DNA of 32,762 bases from Enterococcus faecalis 13-SD-W-01 (GTDB lineage: Bacteria; Bacillota; Bacilli; Lactobacillales; Enterococcaceae): contig KE351646.1 of the NCBI GenBank assembly GCA_000415185.1, forward strand, positions 319,711 through 352,472, in the 5' to 3' direction. Of the stretch, positions 8,243-18,612 are shown one piece after another. The translations under genes and the position numbers were made by a program. Position 1 is the stretch's first letter, and the number at the start of each line of letters is the position of its first letter. The notes below the pieces were generated by a model, which saw nothing but the letters and a program-made list of their open reading frames with translations, was not told the origin of the DNA and made no database searches.

Positions 8243-8325
8243 CTTTTTCACCTCTGTTATAAAGTATAAAAAATGAATATGAATAAAGTATGAAATTCTT
8301 TTAGTGAAAAACAGAAAGTCTTTCG

Positions 8326-8382
8326 AAAAAAGAACCAGACATTGCAGAAAGGGTCACTTTCTATGCAATATCTGGTTCTTTT
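8326..8382 (-). terminator. Terminator of ltaS
   Basis: A long stem AAGAACCAGA.ATTGCA / TGCAAT.TCTGGTTCTT with T runs on both strands, placed right after the ltaS stop. Confidence 0.85.
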
Positions 8383-8389
8383 CGTTTAA

Positions 8390-10510
8390 TTATTCGGCAG
8401 AAGTATCAGTGGTGCCATTATACTCTTTATACGTTTTTGAGTCGTATAGGTTAGCCGTTGATTGGTTGTTGTTTTGGCTGAAGATACTTGTCGAATCAGC
8501 ACCTAGTTTTTTCTCTGTTTCAGTAAGTTTGTCTAATGCATTCTTATAATCAAAATCTTCTGTATTCAGCGGTTTTAGATTGCTGTCTGTATGGAAACGA
8601 AGCAAGTCTCCGTTATTGATTTGATCAGAAACAGCTAACTGCTGATTCACTTCTTGACGCCAATGATCGACTTTATCTTGTAACTCCGGTGATAATTCAG
8701 AAATTTCCTCACCAGTAGCATTATCATATAAAGTATTACCATAGTAAGTGTACTCTGGAGTGACGAAATCGCCATCGCGGAAGCTTACTAATTGCTCGTG
8801 GTCTTTAGAAAAGAGATCTTGACCTAATTGGATATAGTTTTTCGTATCAACACCTAATAGATGAAGCAGAGTAGGCAGTGCATCGACTTGTCCGCCATAC
8901 GTATGATTGATCCCGCCGTTTGTTTGTCCAGGAATATGGATCATGTAAGGCACACGCTGCATTTGCGCATTGTCGTAGTTTGACCAAGTTGATTTGTCTT
9001 TCCCTAAAAGCTCCGCTAAGCTCTTATTACGTGAATTAGAGATACCATAATGGTCCCCGTAAAGGACGATCACAGAATTTTCGTAAAGTCCGCTCGCTTT
9101 CAAGTAGTTAAAGAATTCTTCTACTGCTTTGTCCAAATAGTTTGCTGTTGCAAAATAGCCGTTGATCGTTTCATCATTGGTATTCGCTAGTGGGAAACCA
9201 GCTTCTTCATTCGTGAACTTAGAATAAGGGAAGTGGTTCGACACAGCAATAAATTTAGAGTAAAACGGTTGTTGCAAGTGTTCCAAGTATTGAACAGATT
9301 GTTCAAAGAATGGTTTGTCGTGCAAACCATATTGGAATGAGTTTTCATCCGTTACATCATAATAAGAAGCATCAAAGAAATAATCATAACCTAATTTTTT
9401 ATAGGTCTCATTTCTGTTCCAGAAACTTCCGGTATTTCCGTGGAAAGCTGCACTTGTGTATCCTTGTGTTTGTTTCAAGATATCTGGAGCAGCTTGGAAA
9501 GTATTTTTTCCACCTAATTGAGTGAACAATGATCCTTGATTCAAGCCGAAAAGAGAATTTTCGAATAATGTTTCTGCATCACTTGTTTTCCCAGCTTTTA
9601 CTTGATGGAAAAAGTTGTCAAAACTATACGTACTATTGCTATGGAACAAGCTGTTGATGAATGGCGTTACCTCATGTTCTACGCCATTGGCATCTTTTAG
9701 TTTATAGTCGATCAAAAACTGCTGGAAACTTTCCAAGTGGAGATAGATCACATTTTTACCTTTTGCGATACCATACATCTCATCGTTTGGTTCAGCATAA
9801 TGTTCTTTGACATAGCTTTCGACTTCTTTTGTATCATTTGGACTCGCTTCCGCACGTACCTGGTTTGTTTGATACGTTTGGATTCCGTCATAAACAGTAA
9901 AAGCATTCAAACCTAGATATTTTACTAAATAATCTCTTGAGAACGTACGAGTCAAAAGTTCTGGACGGTCGGCTTCAGCAAGAAACAAGTTTCCTGAAAA
10001 AATCATGATCGCTAATGTTGATACGGCAAATGCCATGCGGGCACGGACAGGTCGTGCATCCATTTTGATTTTTTTGGTAAAGAGCAGTACGCTTAGAATA
10101 ACGATATCTATCCAGTAAAGAATGTCAGTGATTCTGAATAAACGTAAAGCTGTTTCGCCTAGTCCGCTGGCAACTTTTCCAGCACCTAGAATCGAGTTGA
10201 CCGTAATGAAATCTGTAAATTCACGATAGTAGCTGATATTTGAAAACAACAGCAAAGTCAGTAGAAAATAAATGACCATCATCGTGATATAAGCTGCTTT
10301 CGGCCGTCTTACATAAAGTGCGATCCCTAACAATAACAATGTCGTAGCAATCGGATTGATAAACAAAATAAAGTATTGGATCGGACTTTCAATACCCAGA
10401 TTGAAGTCTACCAAGTAGGCAAGAATCGTTTTCAACCACAGCAGAGCGGCGATAAACGCAAAGAAGCCCAGCCGCTTGTTCAAAAAAGCGGGAGTTTTTA
10501 TTCGTTTCAA
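8390..10510 (-). CDS. ltaS: Lipoteichoic acid synthase, LtaS family
   Basis: A 706-residue enzyme that polymerises glycerophosphate from phosphatidylglycerol onto the LTA glycolipid anchor. Five TM segments occupy residues ~13-180, then a linker with a likely signal-peptidase site AEA|S (~222/223), then the extracellular sulfatase-fold domain. Metal-ligand Glu260 (LHLESFQ), nucleophile Thr309 (GKTSDAE) and the DHYG metal ligands are present. Translation appears to start at TTG (10510) after AGGAAG; no other good start lies near. The C-terminal ~100 residues are a polar Asn/Ser/Thr-rich tail. Alternative: an LtaS paralogue or LTA primase, since enterococci carry more than one. Confidence 0.88.
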   Translation of the reverse strand: MKRIKTPAFLNKRLGFFAFIAALLWLKTILAYLVDFNLGIESPIQYFILFINPIATTLLLLGIALYVRRPKAAYITMMVIYFLLTLLLFSNISYYREFTDFITVNSILGAGKVASGLGETALRLFRITDILYWIDIVILSVLLFTKKIKMDARPVRARMAFAVSTLAIMIFSGNLFLAEADRPELLTRTFSRDYLVKYLGLNAFTVYDGIQTYQTNQVRAEASPNDTKEVESYVKEHYAEPNDEMYGIAKGKNVIYLHLESFQQFLIDYKLKDANGVEHEVTPFINSLFHSNSTYSFDNFFHQVKAGKTSDAETLFENSLFGLNQGSLFTQLGGKNTFQAAPDILKQTQGYTSAAFHGNTGSFWNRNETYKKLGYDYFFDASYYDVTDENSFQYGLHDKPFFEQSVQYLEHLQQPFYSKFIAVSNHFPYSKFTNEEAGFPLANTNDETINGYFATANYLDKAVEEFFNYLKASGLYENSVIVLYGDHYGISNSRNKSLAELLGKDKSTWSNYDNAQMQRVPYMIHIPGQTNGGINHTYGGQVDALPTLLHLLGVDTKNYIQLGQDLFSKDHEQLVSFRDGDFVTPEYTYYGNTLYDNATGEEISELSPELQDKVDHWRQEVNQQLAVSDQINNGDLLRFHTDSNLKPLNTEDFDYKNALDKLTETEKKLGADSTSIFSQNNNQSTANLYDSKTYKEYNGTTDTSAE

Positions 10511-10595
10511 GTTTAATCTTCCTTTCTACATCTTTCTCTTCAATAAGCGAAAGTGCATATCAGACCTAAGTCTACAATATAATATATTCTTCATT

Positions 10596-10624
10596 ATTTT
10601 ACTCGTCCCATGCTGGGGTGTCAA
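10596..10624 (-). promoter_or_regulatory. ltaS promoter
   Basis: On the minus strand TTGACA (10624-10619) and TAAAAT (10601-10596) are 17 bp apart. The leader before the TTG start is about 80 nt. Confidence 0.8.
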
Positions 10625-10737
10625 TTATTTCACAAGGAAAAACAAGCTCTATTAAGCTTTCTTTAAGGTATGAGAGCTAAGACAAACATGTGTTTTTTTG
10701 TTATACTTAAGCGGAGAAAGTTAAAGCAGGTGACGAA

Positions 10738-11910
10738 ATGAAAGTACAAGTGAAAAAAAGAGCAGCCAGCCGCTTTAAAAAGGCCTATCCGCTCGTCCAA
10801 GAAGAAGACTTAGTTAAATCAGTCCCGACAACCGAAGAATGGATCGAATTTACAGATCAGTATGGACAGTTTGTCGGTAAAGGTTATTTAGGAAAACAAA
10901 ATAAAGGAATCGGATGGATCTTGAGCCAAAAAGATCGCCCGTTTGATTCAGACTTTTTTGAGAAGTTGTTTTTTAAAGCCAAAGAATACCGCAAACCGTT
11001 TTTTGCAGATGAATTAACGACCGCTTTTCGCTTATTTAATGGCGAAGGAGATGGGATCGGCGGATTGATCATCGATTATTATGACGGTTATGCTGTTTTT
11101 TCTTGGTATAACGAAACACTATACAGTTACCGTAAATTATTAGTTGAAGCGTTTAAGAAAAGCTGCCCCGAGATTGTCGGGATTTATGAAAAAATTCGAT
11201 TTGATGCGCCAAGTTTACCAGAAAGCAGTCATGTATCAGGGAAACAAGCGCCAGAACCATTGATCGTCAAAGAAAATGGGATCAATTTTGCCGTTTACTT
11301 GAATGAAGGGCTGATGACTGGGATTTTCCTTGACCAAAAAGAAGTACGCGGTGCCTTGTCAGAAGGAGCAGCATTAGGAAAAACAGTTTTGAATATGTTC
11401 AGTTATACTGGTGCATTTTCTGTCGCTGCGGCAATGGGTGGAGCATCGGAAACTACCAGTGTCGATTTAGCAAAACGCAGCTTGAAAAAAACACAGGAAC
11501 AATTCCAAGTAAACGGATTAAGTTTAGAAAATCACAAAATCGTGGTGATGGACGTATTTGAGTATTTCAAATATGCTGTCAAAAAAGGTTTTACTTACGA
11601 TATGATCGTTTTAGATCCGCCAAGTTTTGCTCGAAACAAGAAAAAAGTATTTCGGGTAGCAAAAAATTATGGTGAATTAGTCAGAGACAGTATCGATATC
11701 CTTGAAGATGAGGGAATCTTGATTACTTCCGCGAACACTGCAAATCTACCAGCGGAACAATTTCAAAAAATGATCGAAGAAGAATTTGACAAAAAAAATG
11801 TGGATTATGTACAAAAAGCAGCCTATCGTCTGCCGGCTGATTTTCGTACGATACCAGCCTTTGAAGAAGGCAATTATTTAAAAGTATTCATTTACCAAAT
11901 CAAGAAGTGA
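10738..11910 (+). CDS. rlmI: RlmI-family class I SAM-dependent rRNA methyltransferase
   Basis: A 390-residue protein with an N-terminal PUA RNA-binding domain (~1-75), a RlmI-type middle domain and a Rossmann methyltransferase fold. SAM motif I is LNMFSYTGAFSVAAA (~218-232), the acidic residue follows in TSVDLAKRS, and motif IV is LDPPSFAR (~292-299). In E. coli RlmI methylates C1962 of 23S rRNA. The position of the catalytic Cys I recall for E. coli (FSCS) reads ITSANTAN here, and the only Cys in the protein is C143, so the exact product may differ. First gene of an operon with aroD 18 bp downstream. Ribosome site: AGCAGGTGA. Confidence 0.82.
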   Translation: MKVQVKKRAASRFKKAYPLVQEEDLVKSVPTTEEWIEFTDQYGQFVGKGYLGKQNKGIGWILSQKDRPFDSDFFEKLFFKAKEYRKPFFADELTTAFRLFNGEGDGIGGLIIDYYDGYAVFSWYNETLYSYRKLLVEAFKKSCPEIVGIYEKIRFDAPSLPESSHVSGKQAPEPLIVKENGINFAVYLNEGLMTGIFLDQKEVRGALSEGAALGKTVLNMFSYTGAFSVAAAMGGASETTSVDLAKRSLKKTQEQFQVNGLSLENHKIVVMDVFEYFKYAVKKGFTYDMIVLDPPSFARNKKKVFRVAKNYGELVRDSIDILEDEGILITSANTANLPAEQFQKMIEEEFDKKNVDYVQKAAYRLPADFRTIPAFEEGNYLKVFIYQIKK

Positions 11911-11928
11911 GAAGGGAGCTAGAAGCAA

Positions 11929-12666
11929 ATGACAAAAGAACTGCGGTTTGATTCAACGATACCTAAAATCTGTGTACCTATTACTGGGGCAACGCAAGAA
12001 GAGATTTTTCGCGAAGCCGAGATGATCCGCCAAAGTCCAGCACAACTGGCAGAATGGCGAGCAGATTATTATGAAGATGGTTTGCTTCTAGAAAAAGTCG
12101 TTGAGACCCTGGAACGATTACAAATGATTTTGCAAGAGAAGCCGCTATTATTTACGTTTCGAACAATAAAAGAAGGCGGCCAGCAAGATATCACTCTCAC
12201 AGATTACAAAAGTCTTTATGAATTGGTAACAAGCAAACAATTAGTAGATCTAGTCGATATCGAGCTTCAGCAAATCGAACATTTCGGAAAAAGTCTGATT
12301 AGTGAAATCAAAAAAACGAATGTGCCGATTATTATCAGCAATCATGAATTTGAAGAGACACCAGCTGATCCAATCTTGCTGTACCGGTTGAATATGATGG
12401 AACATTTTGGTGCATCGATCGGAAAACTTGCAGTAATGCCGAAAAACGTGCAAGATGTACTACGATTGATGGATTTGACCCGAAGAGCGAGCGCCTTTGT
12501 GTCAATACCTTTGATTACTGTTTCGATGGGAGAAATGGGCAAGATATCACGAGTTTCGGGCAAACTCACAGGATCTGTCATGACTTTCGGCGCTTTAGAG
12601 AATGCTTCAGCTCCTGGTCAAATCCCAGTGAACGATTTGGCTCAAGCACTAGATACACTTAAATGA
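11929..12666 (+). CDS. aroD: Type I 3-dehydroquinate dehydratase
   Basis: A 245-residue cytoplasmic enzyme of the shikimate pathway that dehydrates 3-dehydroquinate to 3-dehydroshikimate through a Schiff base. Visible active-site residues: E42 and R44 (AEWRAD), R78, H139 (ISNHEFEET) and the Schiff-base lysine K166 (IGKLAVMP), with the C-terminal SRVSGKLTGSVMTFG substrate-binding stretch. Length is normal. The start follows AGGGAGC and the gene is 18 bp from rlmI, so the two are probably cotranscribed. No other aro genes are nearby. Confidence 0.95.
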   Translation: MTKELRFDSTIPKICVPITGATQEEIFREAEMIRQSPAQLAEWRADYYEDGLLLEKVVETLERLQMILQEKPLLFTFRTIKEGGQQDITLTDYKSLYELVTSKQLVDLVDIELQQIEHFGKSLISEIKKTNVPIIISNHEFEETPADPILLYRLNMMEHFGASIGKLAVMPKNVQDVLRLMDLTRRASAFVSIPLITVSMGEMGKISRVSGKLTGSVMTFGALENASAPGQIPVNDLAQALDTLK

Positions 12667-12703
12667 AACATGGTTTTACGGATATTTATCGAGGTGAAGA
12701 AAG

Positions 12704-13192
12704 TTGTCTAAGAAAAAACAAGCAAAAACGAATGCGATTCGTTTGATCGAACAAAAAAAGATTCCCTATATTGAGCATGAATATGCATGGGATGAAAATC
12801 ATATTAGTGCGTCCTATGCGGCAGAAGAACTCGGAACAGATGTCGGACGAGTGTTCAAAACACTCGTAACCGTAGGCAACAACACTGGACCTTTAGTCGC
12901 AGTTATCCCAGGAAACGAAGAACTGGATCTGAAAAAATTGGCTAAAGTATCAGGAAATAAAAGAGTCGAAATGCTTCATGTAAAAGATCTTGAACAAACG
13001 ACTGGTTATATTCGAGGCGGCTGCTCGCCAATCGGTATGAAAAAACTTTTTCCTACTTATGTGGATGACCGTGCGGAAAATTTTGAAACCATCACTGTTT
13101 CGGCTGGGCGCAGGGGCATGCAGGTGGAATTAGATCCGCAGGCGATTTTGCAGCTGACGAATGGTAAATTTGCTTCTTTGACCGCAGAATAA
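12704..13192 (+). CDS. ybaK: YbaK/EbsC-family aminoacyl-tRNA deacylase
   Basis: A 162-residue editing-type protein. YbaK hydrolyses Cys-tRNA(Pro) made by mistake by ProRS; the enterococcal member has been called EbsC. The family signature is clear: RVFKTLVTVG with the key lysine, VAVIPGNEELDLKKLAK, and the GGCSPIGMKKLFPTYVD loop. The start is TTG at 12704, fixed by GAGGTGA 6 bp upstream. It is the last gene of the rlmI-aroD run and is followed by a strong terminator. Confidence 0.9.
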   Translation: MSKKKQAKTNAIRLIEQKKIPYIEHEYAWDENHISASYAAEELGTDVGRVFKTLVTVGNNTGPLVAVIPGNEELDLKKLAKVSGNKRVEMLHVKDLEQTTGYIRGGCSPIGMKKLFPTYVDDRAENFETITVSAGRRGMQVELDPQAILQLTNGKFASLTAE

Positions 13193-13250
13193 GAGTAGTC
13201 GGCCAAAGTAAAAAAGAGTGCTATTGAACAGAGGCTAAAAAACAAATAAA

Positions 13251-13297
13251 GACACCCTCGTTTTTCATTACTGAATGAAAAACGAGGGTGTTTTTTG
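13251..13297 (+). terminator. Terminator after ybaK
   Basis: A perfect 17-bp stem ACACCCTCGTTTTTCAT/ATGAAAAACGAGGGTGT with a 6-base loop and a T6 tail. It may also serve the converging flavoprotein gene. Confidence 0.92.
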
Positions 13298-13327
13298 TAT
13301 CATATGGTTAGTTTTCACTATACAGGG

Positions 13328-14599
13328 TTAGTCAAGATACGTATAACTGGCTGTTTCTGCTGCATGGATGCCTGCTGTATGTCCAGTAGCAAAGGCAGCG
13401 GTGATATTGAATCCGCCGGTATAGCCATTGATATCAAGCAGTTCGCCGCCAAAGAACAAACCATTTACGAGTTTGCTTTCTAATGTTTTCGGTGCGACTT
13501 CTTTTAAAGAAACGCCTCCGCCAGTTACAAAAGATTTTTCTAAAGGAAACGTTTTGACAACAGTGATTTTGAAATTTTTGCAAAGCTCTGCAAAAGTCTC
13601 GATTTGTTCTGCAGAAACTTGGACACCGATTTGTTCTTGCAGCTGTGCTTTTTCGACAAAGAATTGAAGCAGACGTTCAGGCAAAAATCCGTGCCAAGCA
13701 TTAATCACTTGTTTTCTGGATTGTTTTGCTTCCGCTGTCAATCGATCGATGATTTCTTGCAATGAACGTTCAGGGAAACAATCAAGGACAACAGTGACTG
13801 GCTGATCTTGCTGTTTAAGTTCCTGATTGACGAAGCTTGAACAGCGTAATGCAGCCGGACCAGAGAGACCGAAATGGGTGAAGAGCAGATCCATGACATG
13901 AGAAGTCACGACTTTTCCTTGGCTGTTCAGCACACTAAGCGAAACATCTTGCAGTGCTAGACCTTGCAGTGTTTTTTTCGCAATAAAGCTTTCCTCAGAG
14001 ATCAGCGGAGATTCTGTTGGGTATAGCGGAGTAATAGTATGACCAAGTTTTTTGACTAATTTATACCCATCTCCAGTGGAACCAGTCGAAGGATAAGTCC
14101 GTCCGCCAGTTGTCAGGATCACGCAAGGTGCTTTGAACTCTTCAAATTCTGTACGAAGCCCATAAATCTGGTTGTTTTTATGGATCAATTTTTCTACTTT
14201 TGTGCCGAATAATACGTCAACACCTAGTTCGTTCAAGTAAGTCAAAAGAGCTTCAACGATGGTTTTGGATTTGTTTGTTACAGGAAACATTCTTCCATGA
14301 TCTTCTTCTTTTAAATGAACGCCTCTTGATTCAAAGAATTCCATGATATCAAAATTGTTCCATTGTGAAAACGTACTGTAAAGAAATTTTCCATTCCCAG
14401 GGATGTGGGCAATCAAATCCTCTACAGGACGATTGTTGGTAACGTTGCAGCGGCCTCCGCCGGTCATGAGCAGTTTCTTGCCTGCTTTTTTATTTTTTTC
14501 GATCAGCAAAACAGCAGCACCAGCTTCAGCCGCACTAATTGCTGCCATCATACCGCTAGTTCCAGCGCCGACCACGATTACATCATAGGTTTTTTTCAT
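13328..14599 (-). CDS. FAD-dependent oxidoreductase, HI0933/BaiN family
   Basis: About 423 residues. The N-terminal dinucleotide-binding motif VVGAGTSGMMAAISAAEAG is followed by the family's KKLLMTGGGRCNVTN block (~44-58), a second FAD segment LTTGGRTYPSTGSTGDGY, and the C-terminal GGELLDINGYTGGFNITAAFATGHTAG. This family of cytoplasmic flavoproteins is widespread; BaiN of gut clostridia acts in bile-acid dehydroxylation, but most members have no assigned substrate. The ATG at 14599 is preferred because GGGAGG precedes it by 8 bp; a GTG three codons upstream overlaps that site. Confidence 0.88.
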   Translation of the reverse strand: MKKTYDVIVVGAGTSGMMAAISAAEAGAAVLLIEKNKKAGKKLLMTGGGRCNVTNNRPVEDLIAHIPGNGKFLYSTFSQWNNFDIMEFFESRGVHLKEEDHGRMFPVTNKSKTIVEALLTYLNELGVDVLFGTKVEKLIHKNNQIYGLRTEFEEFKAPCVILTTGGRTYPSTGSTGDGYKLVKKLGHTITPLYPTESPLISEESFIAKKTLQGLALQDVSLSVLNSQGKVVTSHVMDLLFTHFGLSGPAALRCSSFVNQELKQQDQPVTVVLDCFPERSLQEIIDRLTAEAKQSRKQVINAWHGFLPERLLQFFVEKAQLQEQIGVQVSAEQIETFAELCKNFKITVVKTFPLEKSFVTGGGVSLKEVAPKTLESKLVNGLFFGGELLDINGYTGGFNITAAFATGHTAGIHAAETASYTYLD

Positions 14600-14654
14600 C
14601 TTTTTCACCTCCCAAAGAGTTTAGCATATTTAGCAAAAGAAAGCAGAATTTTTT

Positions 14655-14683
14655 TGAGAAAGGGGGAGAGTTGCGATAGAATG
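14655..14683 (+). promoter_or_regulatory. gdhA promoter
   Basis: TTGAGA (14655-14660) and TAGAAT (14678-14683) are 17 bp apart, just upstream of the AAAGGAG ribosome site. Confidence 0.7.
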
Positions 14684-14694
14684 GAAACAGATAA

Positions 14695-16062
<1,368 letters not shown>

Positions 16063-16105
16063 AATGAAATTTTCTTGAAAATAACGAATGTTCTATATTA
16101 TTTGC

Positions 16106-16134
16106 TTGAAAAAAACGCAAAAAAAACGTAAAGT
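16106..16134 (+). promoter_or_regulatory. pgi promoter
   Basis: TTGAAA (16106-16111) and TAAAGT (16129-16134) are 17 bp apart in an A-rich region; TAATAC just downstream is an alternative -10. Confidence 0.5.
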
Positions 16135-16173
16135 AATACCTGTATGAAGTGAACTTTTAAAGGAGGAAAACAC

Positions 16174-17520
16174 ATGTCACACATTCGTTTTGACTACTCT
16201 AAAGTAGCCCCATTTGTCAACGAACACGAATTAAGCTACATGCAAAGCCAAGTTACAGCAGCAGATAAATTATTACGCGAAGGAACTGGCGCAGGCAGCG
16301 ACTTTTTAGGATGGGTGGATCTTCCAACCAACTATGATAAAGAAGAATTTGCTCGCATCAAAAAAGCAGCAGAAAAAATCCAATCTGATTCAGAAGTATT
16401 GGTAGTTATCGGTATCGGCGGTTCTTACTTAGGTGCCCGCGCAGCCATCGATTTCTTGAACCATTCATTCTTCAACATGTTGGATAGCGACAAACGCAAA
16501 GCACCACAAATCTTCTTTGCTGGAAATTCAATCAGCTCTACTTACATTGCTGACTTGATCGAAGTAATCGGAGACCGCGATTTCTCAGTTAACGTTATTT
16601 CTAAATCAGGAACAACTACTGAACCAGCAATCGCATTCCGTGTCTTCAAAGAATTATTGATCAAAAAATATGGTCAAGAAGAAGCAAACAAACGCATCTA
16701 TGCAACAACCGATAAAGCAAAAGGTGCCGTAAAAGTCGAAGCAGATGCTGAAGGATGGCAAACATTTGTGATCCCAGATGATATCGGCGGACGTTTCTCT
16801 GTACTAACAGCAGTTGGGTTACTTCCAATCGCAGTCAGCGGAGCAGATATCGACAGCTTGATGCAAGGTGCTGCAGATGCAAGCAAAGCTTATTCAAGCG
16901 ATAAATTAGAAGAAAACGAAGCTTACCAATATGCAGCAATGCGTAACATCCTTTACCGCAAAGGAAAAGTAACAGAATTACTAGTCAACTACGAACCAGG
17001 CATGCAATATTTCTCTGAATGGTGGAAACAATTATTTGGCGAATCAGAAGGGAAAGACCAAAAAGGAATCTATCCTTCAAGCGCAAACTTCTCAACTGAC
17101 TTACATTCATTAGGTCAATATATCCAAGAAGGCCGCCGCAACATTTTCGAAACAATCGTCAAAGTGGAAAAACCACGTAAATCTGTTGTGATCCCTGAAC
17201 AAGAAGAAGACTTAGACGGCTTAGGTTATTTACAAGGTAAAGAAGTTGACTTTGTAAATACAAAAGCATTCGAAGGAACATTATTGGCGCATACAGATGG
17301 CGATGTACCAAACCTATTAGTAAAAATCCCAACAATGGATGCTTACACATTAGGATACACAATGTATTTCTTCGAGATTGCAGTTGGAATCTCAGGCTAC
17401 TTGAACGGTATCAATCCATTTGACCAACCAGGTGTAGAAGCTTACAAGAAAAACATGTTCGCACTTCTAGGCAAACCAGGTTTCGAAGATCTTGCAAAAG
17501 AATTGAACGAACGTCTATAA
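16174..17520 (+). CDS. pgi: Glucose-6-phosphate isomerase
   Basis: A 448-residue glycolytic enzyme that converts glucose-6-phosphate and fructose-6-phosphate. Substrate and catalytic motifs are present: [30 protein letters not shown] (sugar-phosphate SIS loop), the conserved [30 protein letters not shown] and the C-terminal [11 protein letters not shown] with the catalytic lysine. Codon choice is strongly biased compared with neighbours, as expected of a highly expressed gene, and AAAGGAGG is ideally placed. Single-gene unit ending in a strong terminator. Confidence 0.97.
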   Translation: MSHIRFDYSKVAPFVNEHELSYMQSQVTAADKLLREGTGAGSDFLGWVDLPTNYDKEEFARIKKAAEKIQSDSEVLVVIGIGGSYLGARAAIDFLNHSFFNMLDSDKRKAPQIFFAGNSISSTYIADLIEVIGDRDFSVNVISKSGTTTEPAIAFRVFKELLIKKYGQEEANKRIYATTDKAKGAVKVEADAEGWQTFVIPDDIGGRFSVLTAVGLLPIAVSGADIDSLMQGAADASKAYSSDKLEENEAYQYAAMRNILYRKGKVTELLVNYEPGMQYFSEWWKQLFGESEGKDQKGIYPSSANFSTDLHSLGQYIQEGRRNIFETIVKVEKPRKSVVIPEQEEDLDGLGYLQGKEVDFVNTKAFEGTLLAHTDGDVPNLLVKIPTMDAYTLGYTMYFFEIAVGISGYLNGINPFDQPGVEAYKKNMFALLGKPGFEDLAKELNERL

Positions 17521-17574
17521 AATAAATTTTGACATGTATTGAACAATCAAAAGCATGTTAGAGTTGAACATTCA

Positions 17575-17610
17575 AAAGGATGGCTGATAGTTCAGCCATC
17601 CTTTTTTTGT
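17575..17610 (+). terminator. pgi terminator
   Basis: A perfect stem AAAAGGATGGCTGA/TCAGCCATCCTTTT with a 4-base loop and a T run. Confidence 0.93.
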
Positions 17611-17634
17611 GCAATCAATACTGAAGATACAACT

Positions 17635-17665
17635 AAGATAGTTCTTTTCAAAAAATAACTATCTT
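17635..17665. repeat. Perfect 9-bp inverted repeat upstream of a small membrane protein
   Basis: AAGATAGTT (17635-17643) and AACTATCTT (17657-17665) flank 13 bases, then T-rich sequence. It may be a second terminator or an operator; the sequence does not decide. Confidence 0.5.
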
Positions 17666-17813
17666 TACTTCTTTTTTTGTTTTTTTCACGTTTTAGTAAA
17701 AAAACATGAAAAAATTTAACAAAAAAATGCATTTTCAGTTGAAAAGAGTCTTATAATGAGAGTGAGAGAAACAATCAAATTTCGTTGTTTCAGCGGAAAA
17801 AGAGGTGGTAAAA

Positions 17814-18041
17814 ATGGCAAAAAAACAAAGAAGGACAGGTATGTACATACTTCAATTTTTACGGATCATCGTCTTGCTCTTGGCTTGCGGCCTAGAATAC
17901 ATATTTGTCAGAGACTCCGTGATTTATGGAGCACTTGGCGAAATTGCACAAACGATTTTATTTGTCGGTTTGTCTATTCTGTTTTGTTGGGGGATCCTTT
18001 GGCAGACAGATGTTTTTCTTAAGGGGTTTGAGGGGAAATAG
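17814..18041 (+). CDS. Small two-TM membrane protein, unknown function
   Basis: About 75 residues: a basic N-terminus (MAKKQRRTG), one long hydrophobic segment (~10-32), a short loop with charged RD, and a second hydrophobic segment (~42-65). I do not recognise the family. The ATG at 17814 follows AGAGG at 8 bp and is preferred over an overlapping GTG at 17805. A TATAAT at 17752-17757 is a plausible -10, without a clear -35. It stands alone between two terminators, and its frame and ribosome site are good, so it is probably real. Confidence 0.65.
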   Translation: MAKKQRRTGMYILQFLRIIVLLLACGLEYIFVRDSVIYGALGEIAQTILFVGLSILFCWGILWQTDVFLKGFEGK

Positions 18042-18064
18042 AAAGTAAAATTCTAATTAATAGT

Positions 18065-18120
18065 AAAAAAACAAAGAATACCCAAGTCCTTATAGAGGCT
18101 TTGGGTATTCTTTGTTTTTT
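18065..18120. terminator. Bidirectional terminator
   Basis: A6, then the stem ACAAAGAATACCCAA/TTGGGTATTCTTTGT, then T6, between convergent genes. Confidence 0.9.
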
Positions 18121-18607
18121 AAGATGTAAATGCTTCTGTTAATAAATGATCGACTTCGTTTTTTATAAGTTTAGATCTTTTATTCTTTATTTCTGGACTA
18201 ATCAATCCAATTCGAGCTCTTTTGATTTCATGATTCTTTATGACAACAAAAAATGGAACGACAAGTCCATCTATATGATTTGTTTGCTGAATGATTTTTT
18301 CTAAAACGTTTTTTTCTTTTTTAGAATATTTTTTGTCATGGATATTTGTGATATTTACAGAAACATGTTTGTTGATTGCCTCTTCTTTAAGAATAGGCAT
18401 GATTTCCTTACACCACGGACATTCAGGAAAATAAAAGAAATATATTCCGTCTTTTTTATGTTCGAGATTTTTAAACACATAAGTTTGGTTTTGGCGCAAA
18501 ATATCTTTATGAGTGATTTTCTGATAAGAAATGAAGAGAATACAAAACAAAAGAATAGATAAAAAGAGTAATTTTACTTTTTTTGTTTTTTTGAATAAAT
18601 TATTCAT
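18119..18607 (-). CDS. Membrane-anchored thioredoxin-like protein (CPWC)
   Basis: A 162-residue protein with an uncleaved-looking N-terminal TM segment (~12-28) and an extracytoplasmic thioredoxin fold. YFFYFPECPWCKEIMPIL carries the redox pair C63/C66, and VVPFF (P118) is the cis-proline loop. It resembles the PedC/BrcD-type bacteriocin transport accessory proteins and other extracytoplasmic thiol-disulfide enzymes. It starts 5 bp after the stop of the upstream repeat-rich gene, without a strong ribosome site, so translation is probably coupled. That partner has two cysteines in its C-terminal domain, a possible substrate. Confidence 0.78.
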   Translation of the reverse strand: MNNLFKKTKKVKLLFLSILLFCILFISYQKITHKDILRQNQTYVFKNLEHKKDGIYFFYFPECPWCKEIMPILKEEAINKHVSVNITNIHDKKYSKKEKNVLEKIIQQTNHIDGLVVPFFVVIKNHEIKRARIGLISPEIKNKRSKLIKNEVDHLLTEAFTS

Positions 18608-18612
18608 GTTCT

